Source: Vibrio tubiashii (GTDB lineage Bacteria; Pseudomonadota; Gammaproteobacteria; Enterobacterales; Vibrionaceae). Taken from it: DNA of 64,000 nucleotides. The notes under the pieces are model-generated. The model saw nothing but the letters and a program-made list of their open reading frames with translations, was not told where the DNA came from and did not search any database. The position numbers and the translations under genes are program-made. Positions 16,194 to 27,233 of the stretch are shown here, one piece after another. The DNA is taken from positions 1 to 64,000 of the forward strand of contig JRWQ01000003.1 of assembly GCA_000775715.1 (NCBI GenBank), in the 5' to 3' direction. Within the stretch, counting starts at the first letter, position 1. Each line of letters opens with the position of its first letter.

Positions 16194-19100
16194 TTACGCT
16201 TCGTTCTCAGCTACTTTAGCGTGCAGCTCTTGAACTGATGTAACCGACGTTTTCGCATCTGCTGTGTGAGCCATACAGACTGCAAACGCTGCGTTAAGCG
16301 TGGTTGTGTAGTTCACTTTCTCAGCCAGTGCTCCGCGACGAAGAACTTTTGAATCTTCAATCGACTGACGACCTGCAGTCGTATTCACGATATAAGTGTA
16401 TTCGTTGTTCTTAATGCGGTCTAGGATGTGTGGACGACCTTCGTGTACCTTGTTAACAAGACGAGGGTTGATGCCCGCTTCACCTAGGATTACCGCTGTA
16501 CCGTGTGTTGCGTCTAGCTGGTAACCAAGCTTAGTTAGCTTAGATGCTAGGTCTACAACGCGCTGCTTGTCACCTTGGCGAACAGACAGTAGTGCGCGGC
16601 CACCTTCTGGGTAAACATTGCCACAGCCTAGTTCAGCTTTAGCGTATGCTTCAGCGAACGTTGCACCAACACCCATCACTTCACCTGTAGAGCGCATTTC
16701 TGGGCCCAATAGTGGGTCAACGCCAGGGAACTTGTTGAACGGTAGTACCACCTCTTTCACTGAGTAGTAAGGTGGGATGATCTCTTTAGTGAAGCCTTGA
16801 GACTCAAGAGATTGACCCGCCATTACACGCGCAGCGATTTTCGCCAGAGGTGCACCTGTTGCTTTCGATACGAAAGGAACTGTACGTGCAGCACGTGGGT
16901 TTACTTCGATTAGGTAAACCTTGTTGTTTTTCACAGCAAACTGGGTGTTCATCAGACCACGTACACCTAGCTCAAACGCGAGCTTCTCAACTTGCTCACG
17001 CATTACGTCTTGGATTTCCTGGCTTAGGGTGTAAGCCGGAAGTGAACATGCAGAGTCACCTGAGTGAACACCCGCTTGTTCAATGTGCTCCATGATACCG
17101 CCGATAACCACACGCTCGCCGTCACAGATAGCATCAACGTCAACTTCAACAGCGTCATCTAGGAAGCTATCAAGAAGAACTGGAGATTCGTTTGATACGC
17201 TTACTGCTTCGTTGAAGTAGCGACGTAGGTCTTGCTCGTCGTATACGATTTCCATCGCACGACCGCCAAGTACATAAGAAGGACGTACAACTAGTGGGTA
17301 GCCAATCTCTTTAGACTTATCAACCGCTTGCTCAAGAGTTGTTACCGTTGCGTTCTCTGGCTGAAGAAGACCTAGACGGTCAACAGCGACTTGGAAGCGC
17401 TCACGGTCTTCTGCACGGTCGATCGCATCTGGGCTAGTACCGATGATTGGCACGCCAGCGGCTTCAAGTGAACGAGCAAGTTTCAGTGGAGTCTGGCCAC
17501 CGTATTGAACGATAACACCTTTTGGCTTCTCAACACGTGCGATTGCTAGTACGTCTTCCAGTGTTACTGGTTCGAAGTAGAGACGGTCTGATGTGTCGTA
17601 GTCAGTTGAAACTGTCTCAGGGTTACAGTTAACCATGATAGTTTCGTAGCCATCTTCACGTAGTGCTAATGATGCGTGTACACAACAGTAGTCAAATTCG
17701 ATGCCCTGGCCGATACGGTTTGGACCACCGCCAAGAACCATGATCTTGTCTTTGTCAGTTGGGTTCGCTTCACACTCTTCATCGTAAGATGAGTACATGT
17801 ACGCTGTATCAGAAGAGAATTCTGCCGCGCAAGTATCGACACGCTTGTAAACTGGGTGAATGTCGTGAGTGTCACGCATGCGACGGATTTCGCTTTCTGC
17901 TACACCTAGAATGGTCGATAAGCGAGCATCAGAGAAGCCCTTACGCTTCATCTTGCGCAGAACGTCTTTAGTTAGACCTGCAAAACCACCCGCTTTCACT
18001 TCTTGCTCTAGTTTCACAATCTCTTCGATTTGAACTAGGAACCAGCGGTCGATTTGCGTTAGGTTAAATACGCCATCTACTGATAGACCTGCACGGAATG
18101 CATCTGCGATGTACCAGATACGCTCTGCACCAGCTTCTTTTAGTTCGTGACGGATCTTAGATAGTGCGTCTGGAGAATCTAGGTCAACCATCTCGTCAAA
18201 GCCGTTTGCGCCAACTTCTAGGCCACGTAGAGCTTTTTGTAGAGATTCTTGTTGGTTACGACCGATTGCCATCACCTCACCAACTGACTTCATCTGAGTC
18301 GTTAGACGGTCGTTAGCACCTGCAAACTTCTCAAAGTTGAAGCGAGGGATCTTAGTAACAACGTAGTCGATAGTCGGTTCGAAAGATGCTGGAGTCTTAC
18401 CGCCAGTGATGTCGTTCTGCAGCTCATCTAGAGTGAAACCTACAGCCAGTTTTGCTGCGATTTTAGCGATTGGGAAACCAGTCGCTTTAGATGCTAGCGC
18501 CGAAGAGCGGGATACACGTGGGTTCATCTCGATGATAACCATACGGCCATCTTTCGGGTTGATACCAAACTGTACGTTCGAGCCACCAGTCTCTACGCCG
18601 ATTTCACGTAGTACTGCTAGCGATGCGTTACGCATTAGCTGGTATTCTTTGTCTGTTAGGGTTTGCGCTGGTGCAACTGTGATTGAGTCACCAGTGTGGA
18701 TGCCCATTGGGTCGAAGTTTTCGATAGAACATACGATGATACAGTTGTCCGCTTTATCACGAACCACTTCCATCTCGTACTCTTTCCAACCGATCAGAGA
18801 TTCATCGATTAGAAGTTCGTTAGTTGGAGACAGATCCAGGCCACGACGACAGATTTCTTCGAATTCTTCTTTGTTATAAGCGATACCACCACCAGTACCA
18901 CCCATAGTGAAAGATGGACGGATGATACATGGGAAGCCAACCATATCAAGAACAGCGTATGCTTCTTCCATCGTTTTCGCAGTATCAGCGCGAGGGCACT
19001 CAAGGCCGATTGACTTCATCGCTTTATCGAAACGAGAACGGTCTTCCGCTTTATCGATAGCATCAGCCGTCGCACCAATCATCTCAACACCGAACTCTTC

Positions 19101-19424
19101 AAGTACGCCGTGCTTCTCTAGATCTAGCGCACAGTTAAGTGCTGTCTGACCACCCATAGTCGGTAGTACCGCACATGGACGCTCTTTTTCGATGATCTTA
19201 CGAACGACTTCCCACTGAATTGGTTCAATGTAAGTTGCATCCGCCATGTCTGGGTCAGTCATGATGGTTGCTGGGTTTGAGTTCACAAGGATAACTCGGT
19301 AACCCTCTTCACGCAGTGCTTTACATGCTTGAGCACCAGAGTAGTCAAACTCACATGCCTGACCGATAACAATCGGGCCGGCACCTAGAATTAGAATACT
19401 TTTTAAGTCAGTACGTTTTGGCAT
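16194..19424 (-). CDS. carB: Carbamoyl-phosphate synthase large subunit
   Basis: Makes carbamoyl phosphate from bicarbonate, ammonia supplied by CarA, and two ATP, for pyrimidine and arginine synthesis. The 1076-residue protein shows the internal duplication of the family: [20 protein letters not shown] at about 11-30 and [19 protein letters not shown] at about 560-578, each starting an ATP-grasp half, with [13 protein letters not shown] and [14 protein letters not shown] as matching ATP loops, then the C-terminal MGS-type allosteric domain (about 940-1076) that binds UMP and ornithine in E. coli. It follows carA by 16 bp. Confidence 0.99.
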   Translation of the reverse strand: MPKRTDLKSILILGAGPIVIGQACEFDYSGAQACKALREEGYRVILVNSNPATIMTDPDMADATYIEPIQWEVVRKIIEKERPCAVLPTMGGQTALNCALDLEKHGVLEEFGVEMIGATADAIDKAEDRSRFDKAMKSIGLECPRADTAKTMEEAYAVLDMVGFPCIIRPSFTMGGTGGGIAYNKEEFEEICRRGLDLSPTNELLIDESLIGWKEYEMEVVRDKADNCIIVCSIENFDPMGIHTGDSITVAPAQTLTDKEYQLMRNASLAVLREIGVETGGSNVQFGINPKDGRMVIIEMNPRVSRSSALASKATGFPIAKIAAKLAVGFTLDELQNDITGGKTPASFEPTIDYVVTKIPRFNFEKFAGANDRLTTQMKSVGEVMAIGRNQQESLQKALRGLEVGANGFDEMVDLDSPDALSKIRHELKEAGAERIWYIADAFRAGLSVDGVFNLTQIDRWFLVQIEEIVKLEQEVKAGGFAGLTKDVLRKMKRKGFSDARLSTILGVAESEIRRMRDTHDIHPVYKRVDTCAAEFSSDTAYMYSSYDEECEANPTDKDKIMVLGGGPNRIGQGIEFDYCCVHASLALREDGYETIMVNCNPETVSTDYDTSDRLYFEPVTLEDVLAIARVEKPKGVIVQYGGQTPLKLARSLEAAGVPIIGTSPDAIDRAEDRERFQVAVDRLGLLQPENATVTTLEQAVDKSKEIGYPLVVRPSYVLGGRAMEIVYDEQDLRRYFNEAVSVSNESPVLLDSFLDDAVEVDVDAICDGERVVIGGIMEHIEQAGVHSGDSACSLPAYTLSQEIQDVMREQVEKLAFELGVRGLMNTQFAVKNNKVYLIEVNPRAARTVPFVSKATGAPLAKIAARVMAGQSLESQGFTKEIIPPYYSVKEVVLPFNKFPGVDPLLGPEMRSTGEVMGVGATFAEAYAKAELGCGNVYPEGGRALLSVRQGDKQRVVDLASKLTKLGYQLDATHGTAVILGEAGINPRLVNKVHEGRPHILDRIKNNEYTYIVNTTAGRQSIEDSKVLRRGALAEKVNYTTTLNAAFAVCMAHTADAKTSVTSVQELHAKVAENEA

Positions 19425-19440
19425 TCTCTACTACTCCGAA

Positions 19441-20580
19441 TTAAGCGCTGTGTTGTTTGATTAGTTCGATAAAGTGGTCAAATAGCGGAGCCGCGTCGTG
19501 CGGACCTGGGCTCGCTTCTGGGTGACCTTGGAAGCTAAATGCTGGCTTATCTGTACGGTGGATACCTTGTAGAGAGCCATCAAATAGTGACACGTGTGTT
19601 GCACGTAGGTTCTCAGGTAGCGTTGCTTCGTCAGCAGCAAAGCCATGGTTCTGAGAAGTAATCATAACAACGTTACGGTCTAGGTCTTTAACAGGGTGGT
19701 TAGCTCCGTGGTGACCAAACTTCATCTTCACTGTTTGCGCACCAGACGCTAGAGCTAGGATTTGGTGACCTAAACAGATACCGAAAATAGGGAGACCTTT
19801 CTCTAGGAATACTTTTGTCGCTTCAATTGCGTAAGTACATGGTTCCGGGTCACCAGGGCCGTTTGATAGGAAGACGCCGTCTGGGTTAAGCGCCAGTACA
19901 TCTTCCGCACTTGTTTCAGCAGGTACTACCGTTAGGCGGCAGCCGCGGTCAACAAGCATGCGCAGGATGTTTCGTTTCGCACCAAAGTCGTAGGCAACGA
20001 CGTGGTATGGCAACTCGCTGTCGTCTTTCGCCTCAGGAAGTCCACCTTGCAGCGTCCACGAACCCTGTTTCCATTGATACGCTTCTTTTGTTGTAACTTC
20101 TTTCGCAAGGTCCATACCTTTTAGGCCTGGGAATTCTTTCGCTTTAGCTAGCGCTAGAGCCTCGTCTAAGTTGTTGCCTGCAACGATACAACCATTCTGT
20201 GCACCTTTTTCACGCAGAATACGAGTTAGCTTACGCGTATCGATGTCAGCAATGCCGACGATATTTTGCGATTTAAGGTAATCAGAAAGAGACTGTTCGT
20301 TACGGAAGTTAGAAGCGATAAGAGGGAGATCGCGAATCACAAGGCCTTGTGCGTGGATTGAAGAAGATTCTTCGTCTTCGGTATTAGTACCGGTATTGCC
20401 AATGTGAGGATAAGTTAGGGTGACGATCTGTTGAGAATAGGAAGGATCAGTGAGGATTTCTTGGTACCCCGTCATCGAGGTATTAAAAACAACTTCACCA
20501 ACGGACGAACCATCTGCTCCAATGGAAACACCGTGGAACACTGTCCCATCTTCTAGGACTAACAGTGCTGATTTACTCAA
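19441..20580 (-). CDS. carA: Carbamoyl-phosphate synthase small subunit
   Basis: Class I glutamine amidotransferase that passes ammonia to CarB. The catalytic Cys lies in [13 protein letters not shown] and the His/Glu pair in [23 protein letters not shown] forms the oxyanion strand. The start is the TTG at 20578-20580: GGAGG lies five bases before it and translation then gives the family N-terminus (M)[16 protein letters not shown], 379 residues against 382 in E. coli. A longer open frame reaches an ATG at 20676, but those 32 extra residues have no family counterpart. Confidence 0.95.
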   Translation of the reverse strand: MSKSALLVLEDGTVFHGVSIGADGSSVGEVVFNTSMTGYQEILTDPSYSQQIVTLTYPHIGNTGTNTEDEESSSIHAQGLVIRDLPLIASNFRNEQSLSDYLKSQNIVGIADIDTRKLTRILREKGAQNGCIVAGNNLDEALALAKAKEFPGLKGMDLAKEVTTKEAYQWKQGSWTLQGGLPEAKDDSELPYHVVAYDFGAKRNILRMLVDRGCRLTVVPAETSAEDVLALNPDGVFLSNGPGDPEPCTYAIEATKVFLEKGLPIFGICLGHQILALASGAQTVKMKFGHHGANHPVKDLDRNVVMITSQNHGFAADEATLPENLRATHVSLFDGSLQGIHRTDKPAFSFQGHPEASPGPHDAAPLFDHFIELIKQHSA

Positions 20581-21025
20581 GACAACCTCCAGAATAAAAA
20601 TGCAAAAATAATAAATTAAACTGCAAATTTGCCTTCCTTCGCGCAATAAAAAAGCGTTATCAGGTGATTTAGACAAATTGGCGGTATTCTAATGAGATGA
20701 GGAAAATCTGTCAACAGAGTCGCAAAAATAAATTATAAATTTAGAGCCCTTAAATCAAAAATCCTTTTAAAATGGCCAAAAAGTTAAGTTTAGTCCTATT
20801 TTTGTAAGGCTAAGATGAAAAATCCATGAAAGGCATCTTTTTCTCATAATCATAGATCACACTTTTTGTCACGCATTTCGCGCAAACGATGAACAAGACA
20901 AACTTACCTACTATTTTGGCCAACTAACTTAAAAAGCACCACATACAATCCAAAAACAACATTAAAGTTAGGCATAAATATCCTACACCACTCGGTTTGT
21001 ATTTTGAATTCTGATCGCTAGATAC
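20581..21025. promoter_or_regulatory. carA upstream region
   Basis: About 445 bp with no gene between the dapB terminator and carA. Apart from the strong promoter at 20686-20714, it contains AT-rich stretches (20603-20620 and 20727-20745) that could hold ArgR boxes, as in enterobacterial carAB, but no clear 18-bp ARG box is visible. The leader from about 20679 to the TTG start is roughly 100 bases. Confidence 0.4.
20686..20714 (-). promoter_or_regulatory. Sigma-70 promoter of carAB
   Basis: On the minus strand TTGACA (20709-20714) and TAGAAT (20686-20691) are separated by exactly 17 bp: a consensus -35 and a 5/6 -10. Transcription would start near 20679, about 100 bp before the carA start. 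Confidence 0.8.
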
Positions 21026-21050
21026 AAAAAGCGCCGGGCAAGCCCAGCGC
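21026..21050 (-). terminator. dapB terminator
   Basis: On the minus strand GCGCTGGGC-TT-GCCCGGCGC (one mismatch) is followed by TTTTTG. It lies 63 bp past the dapB stop. Confidence 0.85.
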
Positions 21051-21112
21051 ATAATTATCTATTTTTAGCTATTCCGCTTAACTCTCTAAGTAGAAAACTA
21101 AGCACGACTGGC

Positions 21113-21976
<864 letters not shown>

Positions 21977-22009
21977 TCACCATCTCTGGCTAGGGAAGAC
22001 TATGAACTG

Positions 22010-22408
22010 TTAGGAAAACTCTTTCACCACGCGTTCTAAGATGGGTAAATTGGCCTCTGGGAATGCATAGTTAGCCAACTCATCGACCTTAACCCACTGA
22101 CCTTGCTGACCTTCTTTACCATAAGGTTGACCTTCAAATTGCGTTACGCTGATAAAGTCAAACTTTAACGACTTGTCTGGATAATCGAACTCAAGGTGCT
22201 CAAATCGCGATTGTTCTGTGGTAGTAATACCGATCTCTTCTTCTAGCTCGCGCACCATAGCCTGCTCAATGGTTTCCCCAGGCTCAACCTTACCACCAGG
22301 AAACTCCCAAAAGCCGCCTTTATGCTTGTCATCTGGACGCTTAGTTATAAACACCTGCGATTTATCTTGGTTAAAGATAATTCCCGCAACAATATGCACT
22401 CTTTTCAT
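22010..22408 (-). CDS. mutT: 8-oxo-dGTP diphosphatase MutT
   Basis: Hydrolyses 8-oxo-dGTP to the monophosphate and so prevents A:T to C:G transversions. The 132-residue protein carries a complete Nudix box at residues 38-60 (GGKVEPGETIEQAMVRELEE followed by EIGI), preceded by GGFWEFP. It lies downstream of secA on the same strand, as in enterobacteria, but the 237-bp gap holds a secA terminator and a hairpin repeat. Confidence 0.96.
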   Translation of the reverse strand: MKRVHIVAGIIFNQDKSQVFITKRPDDKHKGGFWEFPGGKVEPGETIEQAMVRELEEEIGITTTEQSRFEHLEFDYPDKSLKFDFISVTQFEGQPYGKEGQQGQWVKVDELANYAFPEANLPILERVVKEFS

Positions 22409-22453
22409 GTGATAATTTTCCTTTAATAGATCCGCCGCTTACTCCAGCCAATA

Positions 22454-22572
22454 TCAAGTCATCCTCAAGACGAAGGGACGACTTGAGTTGGGGCTCTCTT
22501 CCCCAAGCAGTTCCATCTAAACAACCTAACGAGATTCCCTACTACGCTCATTCTTCGCTATAGGGAATGACG
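22454..22572. repeat. Triple-hairpin intergenic repeat between secA and mutT
   Basis: Three consecutive inverted repeats: TCAAGTC/GACTTGA (22454-22460 and 22480-22486), TTGGGG/CCCCAA (22488-22493 and 22501-22506), and ATTCCCTA/TAGGGAAT (22534-22541 and 22561-22568). The last, with its ACTACGCTCATTCTTCGC spacer, looks like small dispersed repeats common between Vibrio genes. It is non-coding and possibly mobile in the MITE sense; origin not provable from one copy. Confidence 0.6.
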
Positions 22573-22598
22573 ACTTTTCTTACTCATTACTCTTACCT

Positions 22599-22625
22599 AA
22601 AAAAAGAGCCGCCTAAGCGACTCTT
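22599..22625 (-). terminator. secA terminator
   Basis: On the minus strand AAGAGTCGC-TTAG-GCGGCTCTT (one mismatch) is followed by TTTTTAGG, 21 bp past the secA stop. Confidence 0.88.
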
Positions 22626-22645
22626 CTATTATTTGTTTTTAGCAA

Positions 22646-25372
22646 TTAGCTGATTTTACCGTGGCACTGTTTGTACTTTTTGCCACTACCACATGGACAT
22701 GGATCGTTACGGCCAACTTTAACACCTTCACGAACCATAGGTTGTTGAGCACCTAGTGACTCTTCACCATCAGATAATTGGCTTTCCGCTGAAGCGTGTT
22801 GTGCTTGAGCACGGCGAGCAGCCTCTTCAGCTTGAGCGCGACGCTGCGCTTCCATACGTTCCACTTCTTCTTGTTGCTGAACACGAACTTTAGACAAAAT
22901 GGTAATCACGTCAGACTTAAGTGCCTCTAATAGGCCTTCAAACAGTTCAAACGATTCACGCTTGTACTCTTGTTTCGGGTTCTTCTGCGCGTAGCCACGC
23001 AGGTGTATACCTTGACGTAGATGGTCCATTGCCGCGAGGTGTTCTTTCCAAAGTGTATCTAGGGTTTGCAGCATCACAGACTTCTCGAAGTTACGTAGCA
23101 CTTGCGCGCCTACCACTTCTTCTTTCTGCTTGTAGACTTCAACAGCGAGATCGATGATCTTCTCACGTAGCGCCTCTTCATACAGCTTGTCATCTTCTTC
23201 AAGCCACTGTTTAACTGGGGCTTCTAAGTCGAAGTCATTCTTCAAGCGCTCTTGCAAGCCTTCCACGTCCCACATCTCTTCTAGAGATTGTGGTGGAATA
23301 TATTCATCAATAACTGCAGTTAGCACGTCTTGGCGGTTCTGCTCAATCATCTCGCTAATGTCTTCTACAATCATTAGCTCATCACGCAGCTCGTAAACCA
23401 CCTTACGTTGGTCATTGGCAACGTCATCGTATTCAAGCAGCTGTTTACGGATATCGAAGTTACGGCCTTCAACTTTACGTTGCGCCTTTTCGATAGAGCG
23501 AGAAAGCATCTTAGATTCAATCGCTTCGCCTTCGTCCATACCACTCTGGATCAAGCTTGCCATGCGATCAGAGGTAAAGATGCGCAGGAGTGAATCTTCC
23601 ATTGATAGGTAGAAACGCGATGAACCCGCATCCCCCTGACGACCAGAACGACCACGTAGCTGGTTATCGATACGGCGAGATTCATGACGCTCTGTACCAA
23701 TAATATGTAGACCACCAGCTTCTAAAACTTGGTCATGAACCACTTTCCAGTCTGCTTTGATCTTATCGATTTGCTCTTGAGATGGGTTGTCTAGCTTATC
23801 AACCTGAGCTTGCCAGCTACCACCTAACACGATATCGGTACCACGACCCGCCATGTTGGTCGCGATTGTTACTGCACCAGGAGTACCCGCTTCAGCAACG
23901 ATTTCCGCTTCTTTTTCGTGGAATTTCGCGTTCAGTACGTTGTGTTTGATCTTCGCTTTCTTAAGTGCGTTCGATAGAAGCTCTGATTTCTCGATTGAAA
24001 CAGTACCTACCAATGATGGCTGACCTTTTGCCACGCGATCTTTAATGTCTTCTATAATCGCGTTGAACTTGTCTTGTTCAGTACGGTAAACCACATCTGG
24101 CATATCGTTACGGATCATAGGCTTATTGGTTGGGATAACAACCGTTTCTAGACCGTAGATCGATTGGAACTCGAAAGCTTCAGTGTCAGCCGTGCCTGTC
24201 ATACCTGACAGTTTTTCGTATAGACGGAAGAAGTTCTGGAAGGTAATAGAAGCCAGTGTTTGGTTTTCGTTCTGGATCTTAACGCCTTCTTTTGCTTCAA
24301 CCGCTTGGTGAAGACCTTCAGACCAGCGACGACCTGGCATTGTACGACCCGTGTGTTCATCAACGATGACCACTTCACCATCTTCGTTAACGATGTAGTC
24401 AACGTTCTTTTCAAATAGAACGTGCGCGCGTAAGGCTGCGTTTACATGGTGTAGTAGGCTAATGTTCGCTGGAGAGTATAGAGTGTCTCCCTCTTCCATT
24501 AGGCCATTTTTAATCATCAGATCTTCGACAAATTCTTGACCCGTTTCGGTTAAGTGAACTTGCTTAGACTTCTCATCAACCGTGTAGTGACCATCACCAC
24601 GGTACTCTTCTGAATCTTCTTTATCTTGCTTTTCAAGCTGAGGGATCAAAGTGTTGATTCGGATGTATAGCTCCGAGCTATCTTCCGCTGGGCCTGAAAT
24701 GATAAGAGGTGTACGAGCTTCATCGATAAGAATCGAGTCAACCTCATCGACTACGGCAAAGAAACGCGCACGTTGAACACGGTCTTCAGCACGGAAAGCC
24801 ATATTGTCACGCAGGTAGTCAAAACCAAACTCGTTGTTTGTACCGTAGAGAATGTCCGCTAAATAAGCTTGTTTCTTCTCTTGCGGAGGCATGTTTGGCA
24901 CGTTTACGCCAACCGTCATACCTAAGAATTCGAATAGAGGGCGGTTTGTTTCCGCATCACGCTTAGCTAGGTAGTCATTGACTGTCACGACGTGCACACC
25001 TTTACCTGGTAGTGCGTTTAAATAAGCAGGCAGCGTTGCCGTCAGTGTTTTACCTTCACCAGTACGCATCTCTGCGATTTGGCCTGCGTTAAGAACCATA
25101 CCACCGATAAGCTGCACATCGAAATGGCGCATGCCGTACACACGCTTAGACGCTTCACGTACTGTTGCAAATGCTTCTGGTAAGAGTTTATCTAGAGTTT
25201 CACCCTGTTCTAAACGCTGACGGAACTCAACCGTTTTCGCTTTTAGCTCTTCATCAGACAGCGCTTCAAACGTTGGTTCGTAATTATTGATCTCTTTTAC
25301 AATTTTTCTCAGGCGACGCAGGGTTCGGTCATTGCGACTGCCAATCACCTTTGTCAGTAACTTAGTAATCAT
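22646..25372 (-). CDS. secA: Preprotein translocase ATPase SecA
   Basis: Motor that drives unfolded preproteins through SecYEG. The 908-residue protein has the DEAD-type motor: [13 protein letters not shown] (Walker A, about 102-114), [21 protein letters not shown] (Walker B, about 206-226), the preprotein-binding domain, [16 protein letters not shown] and [17 protein letters not shown] in the second RecA fold, and the C-terminal zinc/SecB site [16 protein letters not shown]. Unlike E. coli there is no secM upstream; dciA diverges instead. A 16-bp perfect palindrome lies 24 bp before the start codon and could fold in the mRNA. Confidence 0.99.
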   Translation of the reverse strand: MITKLLTKVIGSRNDRTLRRLRKIVKEINNYEPTFEALSDEELKAKTVEFRQRLEQGETLDKLLPEAFATVREASKRVYGMRHFDVQLIGGMVLNAGQIAEMRTGEGKTLTATLPAYLNALPGKGVHVVTVNDYLAKRDAETNRPLFEFLGMTVGVNVPNMPPQEKKQAYLADILYGTNNEFGFDYLRDNMAFRAEDRVQRARFFAVVDEVDSILIDEARTPLIISGPAEDSSELYIRINTLIPQLEKQDKEDSEEYRGDGHYTVDEKSKQVHLTETGQEFVEDLMIKNGLMEEGDTLYSPANISLLHHVNAALRAHVLFEKNVDYIVNEDGEVVIVDEHTGRTMPGRRWSEGLHQAVEAKEGVKIQNENQTLASITFQNFFRLYEKLSGMTGTADTEAFEFQSIYGLETVVIPTNKPMIRNDMPDVVYRTEQDKFNAIIEDIKDRVAKGQPSLVGTVSIEKSELLSNALKKAKIKHNVLNAKFHEKEAEIVAEAGTPGAVTIATNMAGRGTDIVLGGSWQAQVDKLDNPSQEQIDKIKADWKVVHDQVLEAGGLHIIGTERHESRRIDNQLRGRSGRQGDAGSSRFYLSMEDSLLRIFTSDRMASLIQSGMDEGEAIESKMLSRSIEKAQRKVEGRNFDIRKQLLEYDDVANDQRKVVYELRDELMIVEDISEMIEQNRQDVLTAVIDEYIPPQSLEEMWDVEGLQERLKNDFDLEAPVKQWLEEDDKLYEEALREKIIDLAVEVYKQKEEVVGAQVLRNFEKSVMLQTLDTLWKEHLAAMDHLRQGIHLRGYAQKNPKQEYKRESFELFEGLLEALKSDVITILSKVRVQQQEEVERMEAQRRAQAEEAARRAQAQHASAESQLSDGEESLGAQQPMVREGVKVGRNDPCPCGSGKKYKQCHGKIS

Positions 25373-25395
25373 TTGCTATGAATCTCTCTATACTC

Positions 25396-25411
25396 AGATC
25401 GGGCCCGATCT
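25396..25411 (-). promoter_or_regulatory. 16-bp palindrome in the secA leader
   Basis: AGATCGGGCCCGATCT is a perfect inverted repeat. As RNA it can form a 6-bp stem with a GGCC loop just ahead of the secA ribosome-binding site; as DNA it could be an operator for the secA/dciA intergenic region. Which it is cannot be decided here. Confidence 0.5.
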
Positions 25412-25681
25412 ACTTTTAATGCCTTCAGTCTCAACTAAGAATACTGGTTAAATCACTTCCCTCAGATATTGTGCTGAGAGCTATAAATTTCAAGGCTTAA
25501 TAATACTTTTAGTGGCGCATAGTTTATGAAATTTTGCGGCGTACAACCAATAACAAGGTGATTTGTTTGAAGCACTCTTTATTTTTTCCCGTTATATGGC
25601 GGATGTTTATTCGTATTGTCCTCTATCTTCACACTCTAGCATTGACTAAAATAGAGCTAGTAACCTGATTAGAGGCCCGAA
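25412..25681. other. secA/dciA divergent promoter region
   Basis: The 309-bp gap (25373-25681) must hold both the secA (minus) and dciA (plus) promoters. Apart from the palindrome at 25396-25411 I see no strong motif. There is no secM-like secreted reading frame on either strand. Confidence 0.4.
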
Positions 25682-26140
25682 ATGAGAGACCACCGCCCCA
25701 CTTTAGGTGATGAGATAATTGCCGATTCTGCTCTTTCTCGCATGCAGCAACACGCGAAAGAGATCAGTTTGATCAACAAAGAGTTGAAATCGATCCTACC
25801 TAGAGGAACGGAAGATCATTGCCGGGTGGCAAATATCCGCGAGAATCAATTGATCATTGAGGTGGCCAGCGCGAGCATCAAAATGAAGCTCGACTATGAG
25901 AGGCTGAACATACTAAACCAACTAAGATCCAAAGGATTTGCTCGGCTAATTGCGATCACTTTGCAGATCAATCCAGAGCTCTATCGAGCAAAAGAGCGTA
26001 AAGAACAGCAAGCTAAACCGAGAGATCCAATCTCTGAAACCGCAGCTCAGTATCTGGAAATGATCGCAAGTGGTGCATCACCTAAGGTGAAAGCACGATT
26101 AGAGAGCTTAGCCAAATTAGCGAACAAGGCTGAGAAATAA
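25682..26140 (+). CDS. dciA: Replicative helicase loader DciA (DUF721)
   Basis: A 152-residue DUF721 protein: basic KH-like N-terminal domain (about 20-105, including LPRGTEDHCRVANIRENQLIIEVAS and LNQLRSKGFARLIAITLQINPEL) and a flexible C-terminal tail with a KARLESLAKLA helix. DciA proteins load the DnaB helicase in bacteria lacking DnaC, and Vibrio DciA has been studied for this. Its place between secA and lpxC is as expected for vibrios. It is divergent from secA and convergent with lpxC. Confidence 0.88.
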   Translation: MRDHRPTLGDEIIADSALSRMQQHAKEISLINKELKSILPRGTEDHCRVANIRENQLIIEVASASIKMKLDYERLNILNQLRSKGFARLIAITLQINPELYRAKERKEQQAKPRDPISETAAQYLEMIASGASPKVKARLESLAKLANKAEK

Positions 26141-26176
26141 AATTAAGTACTAACAAACCTTGAAGTTTCAGAAACA

Positions 26177-26204
26177 AAAAAGCCAGACTTTCGTCTGGCT
26201 TTTT
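26177..26204. terminator. Bidirectional terminator between dciA and lpxC
   Basis: AAAAAGCCAGAC (26177-26188) pairs perfectly with GTCTGGCTTTTT (26193-26204) around a TTTC loop, with A and T runs on both sides serving both convergent genes. Confidence 0.95.
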
Positions 26205-26218
26205 CAATCAATCTGTAA

Positions 26219-27136
26219 TCATGCCAAAACCATATTTGGCTCAGCAAATGCAACTGGCGAAGTTGCCTCTTCTTCAAAGGTTACCCATTCCCAAGCTTCT
26301 TGGTCTGCCAAAACCGAGCGTAGTAGTTGGTTGTTTAAACCGTGTCCTGATTTAAATGCACGGAACTCACCAATGATTGGGTGGCCACACATGTATAGGT
26401 CACCAATTGCGTCTAGTACTTTGTGAGTCACAAATTCGTTATCGAAACGAAGGCCTTCCTCGTTAAGAATACGGTATTCGTCAAGTACGATTGCACAATC
26501 GAAGCTACCACCTAGACATAAGTTTTGTGACTGTAGGTACTCAATATCACGCATAAAGCCGAAAGTACGTGCACGTGAAATCTCTTTAACAAAGCCTTGC
26601 GACGAGAAATCAAATAGCATGTGCTGCTCGTCTGACTCAATCGCAGGGTGGTTAAACTCGATTTCGAAATCCATGCGGAAGCCATTGAATGGCATAAATT
26701 CAGCCCATTTATCACCATCTTCAAAACGAACAGGCTTTTTGATACGGATAAAGCGCTTAGGTGCGTTTTGCTCTTCGATACCTGCTTGTTGTAACAGGAA
26801 CACGAACGGGCTTGCACTACCATCCATAATTGGGATTTCTGGTGCGTCTACTTCAACGATAATGTTATCAATACCCATTCCCGCAAGAGCTGCACTCAAA
26901 TGCTCTACAGTAGAGATACGTACACCTTCGTCGTTAACCAGTGCAGTACATAGCATGGTGTCGCGCACAGAAGCAGGATCCACAGGGAAATCAACCGGAG
27001 GATTTACGTCAGTACGACGATATACGATGCCAGTATTTGCAGCAGCAGGGCGAAGAGTAAGCGTGACTTTACGACCAGAGTGGAGACCCACACCAGTTGT
27101 TTTCACTATTTCTTTCAGAGTACGTTGTCTGATCAT
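26219..27136 (-). CDS. lpxC: UDP-3-O-acyl-N-acetylglucosamine deacetylase
   Basis: Committed step of lipid A synthesis; Zn-dependent deacetylase. The 305-residue protein has the zinc ligands His79 (in VEHLSAAL), His238 and Asp242 ([10 protein letters not shown]), catalytic Glu78 and His265 (SGHGLNN), all at E. coli numbering. It is the last gene of the dcw block, 97 bp after ftsZ, and ends at a bidirectional terminator. In enterobacteria LpxC level is set by FtsH proteolysis through its C-terminal tail; the tail here ends PNMVLA. Confidence 0.99.
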   Translation of the reverse strand: MIRQRTLKEIVKTTGVGLHSGRKVTLTLRPAAANTGIVYRRTDVNPPVDFPVDPASVRDTMLCTALVNDEGVRISTVEHLSAALAGMGIDNIIVEVDAPEIPIMDGSASPFVFLLQQAGIEEQNAPKRFIRIKKPVRFEDGDKWAEFMPFNGFRMDFEIEFNHPAIESDEQHMLFDFSSQGFVKEISRARTFGFMRDIEYLQSQNLCLGGSFDCAIVLDEYRILNEEGLRFDNEFVTHKVLDAIGDLYMCGHPIIGEFRAFKSGHGLNNQLLRSVLADQEAWEWVTFEEEATSPVAFAEPNMVLA

Positions 27137-27233
27137 CTACTTTGCCTCAGTAAAAATGCTACAAATGACGGCCAATGGCGACATTGACCGTGCATGCTAC
27201 CACAAAATCGAACAGTGTCAAATTGTGGTTACT

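Noticed and set aside
18406..18879. 157-codon plus-strand frame inside carB
   Set aside because: Antisense to a strongly conserved part of carB; composition is that of a complementary-strand shadow (Ser/Arg/Ile rich).
20581..20760. ArgR (ARG) boxes in the carA leader
   Set aside because: AT-rich stretches exist, but none gives a recognisable paired TGAAT/ATTCA palindrome.
25373..25681. A secM-like regulatory peptide gene upstream of secA
   Set aside because: No frame on the secA strand has a signal peptide or an arrest-type C-terminus.
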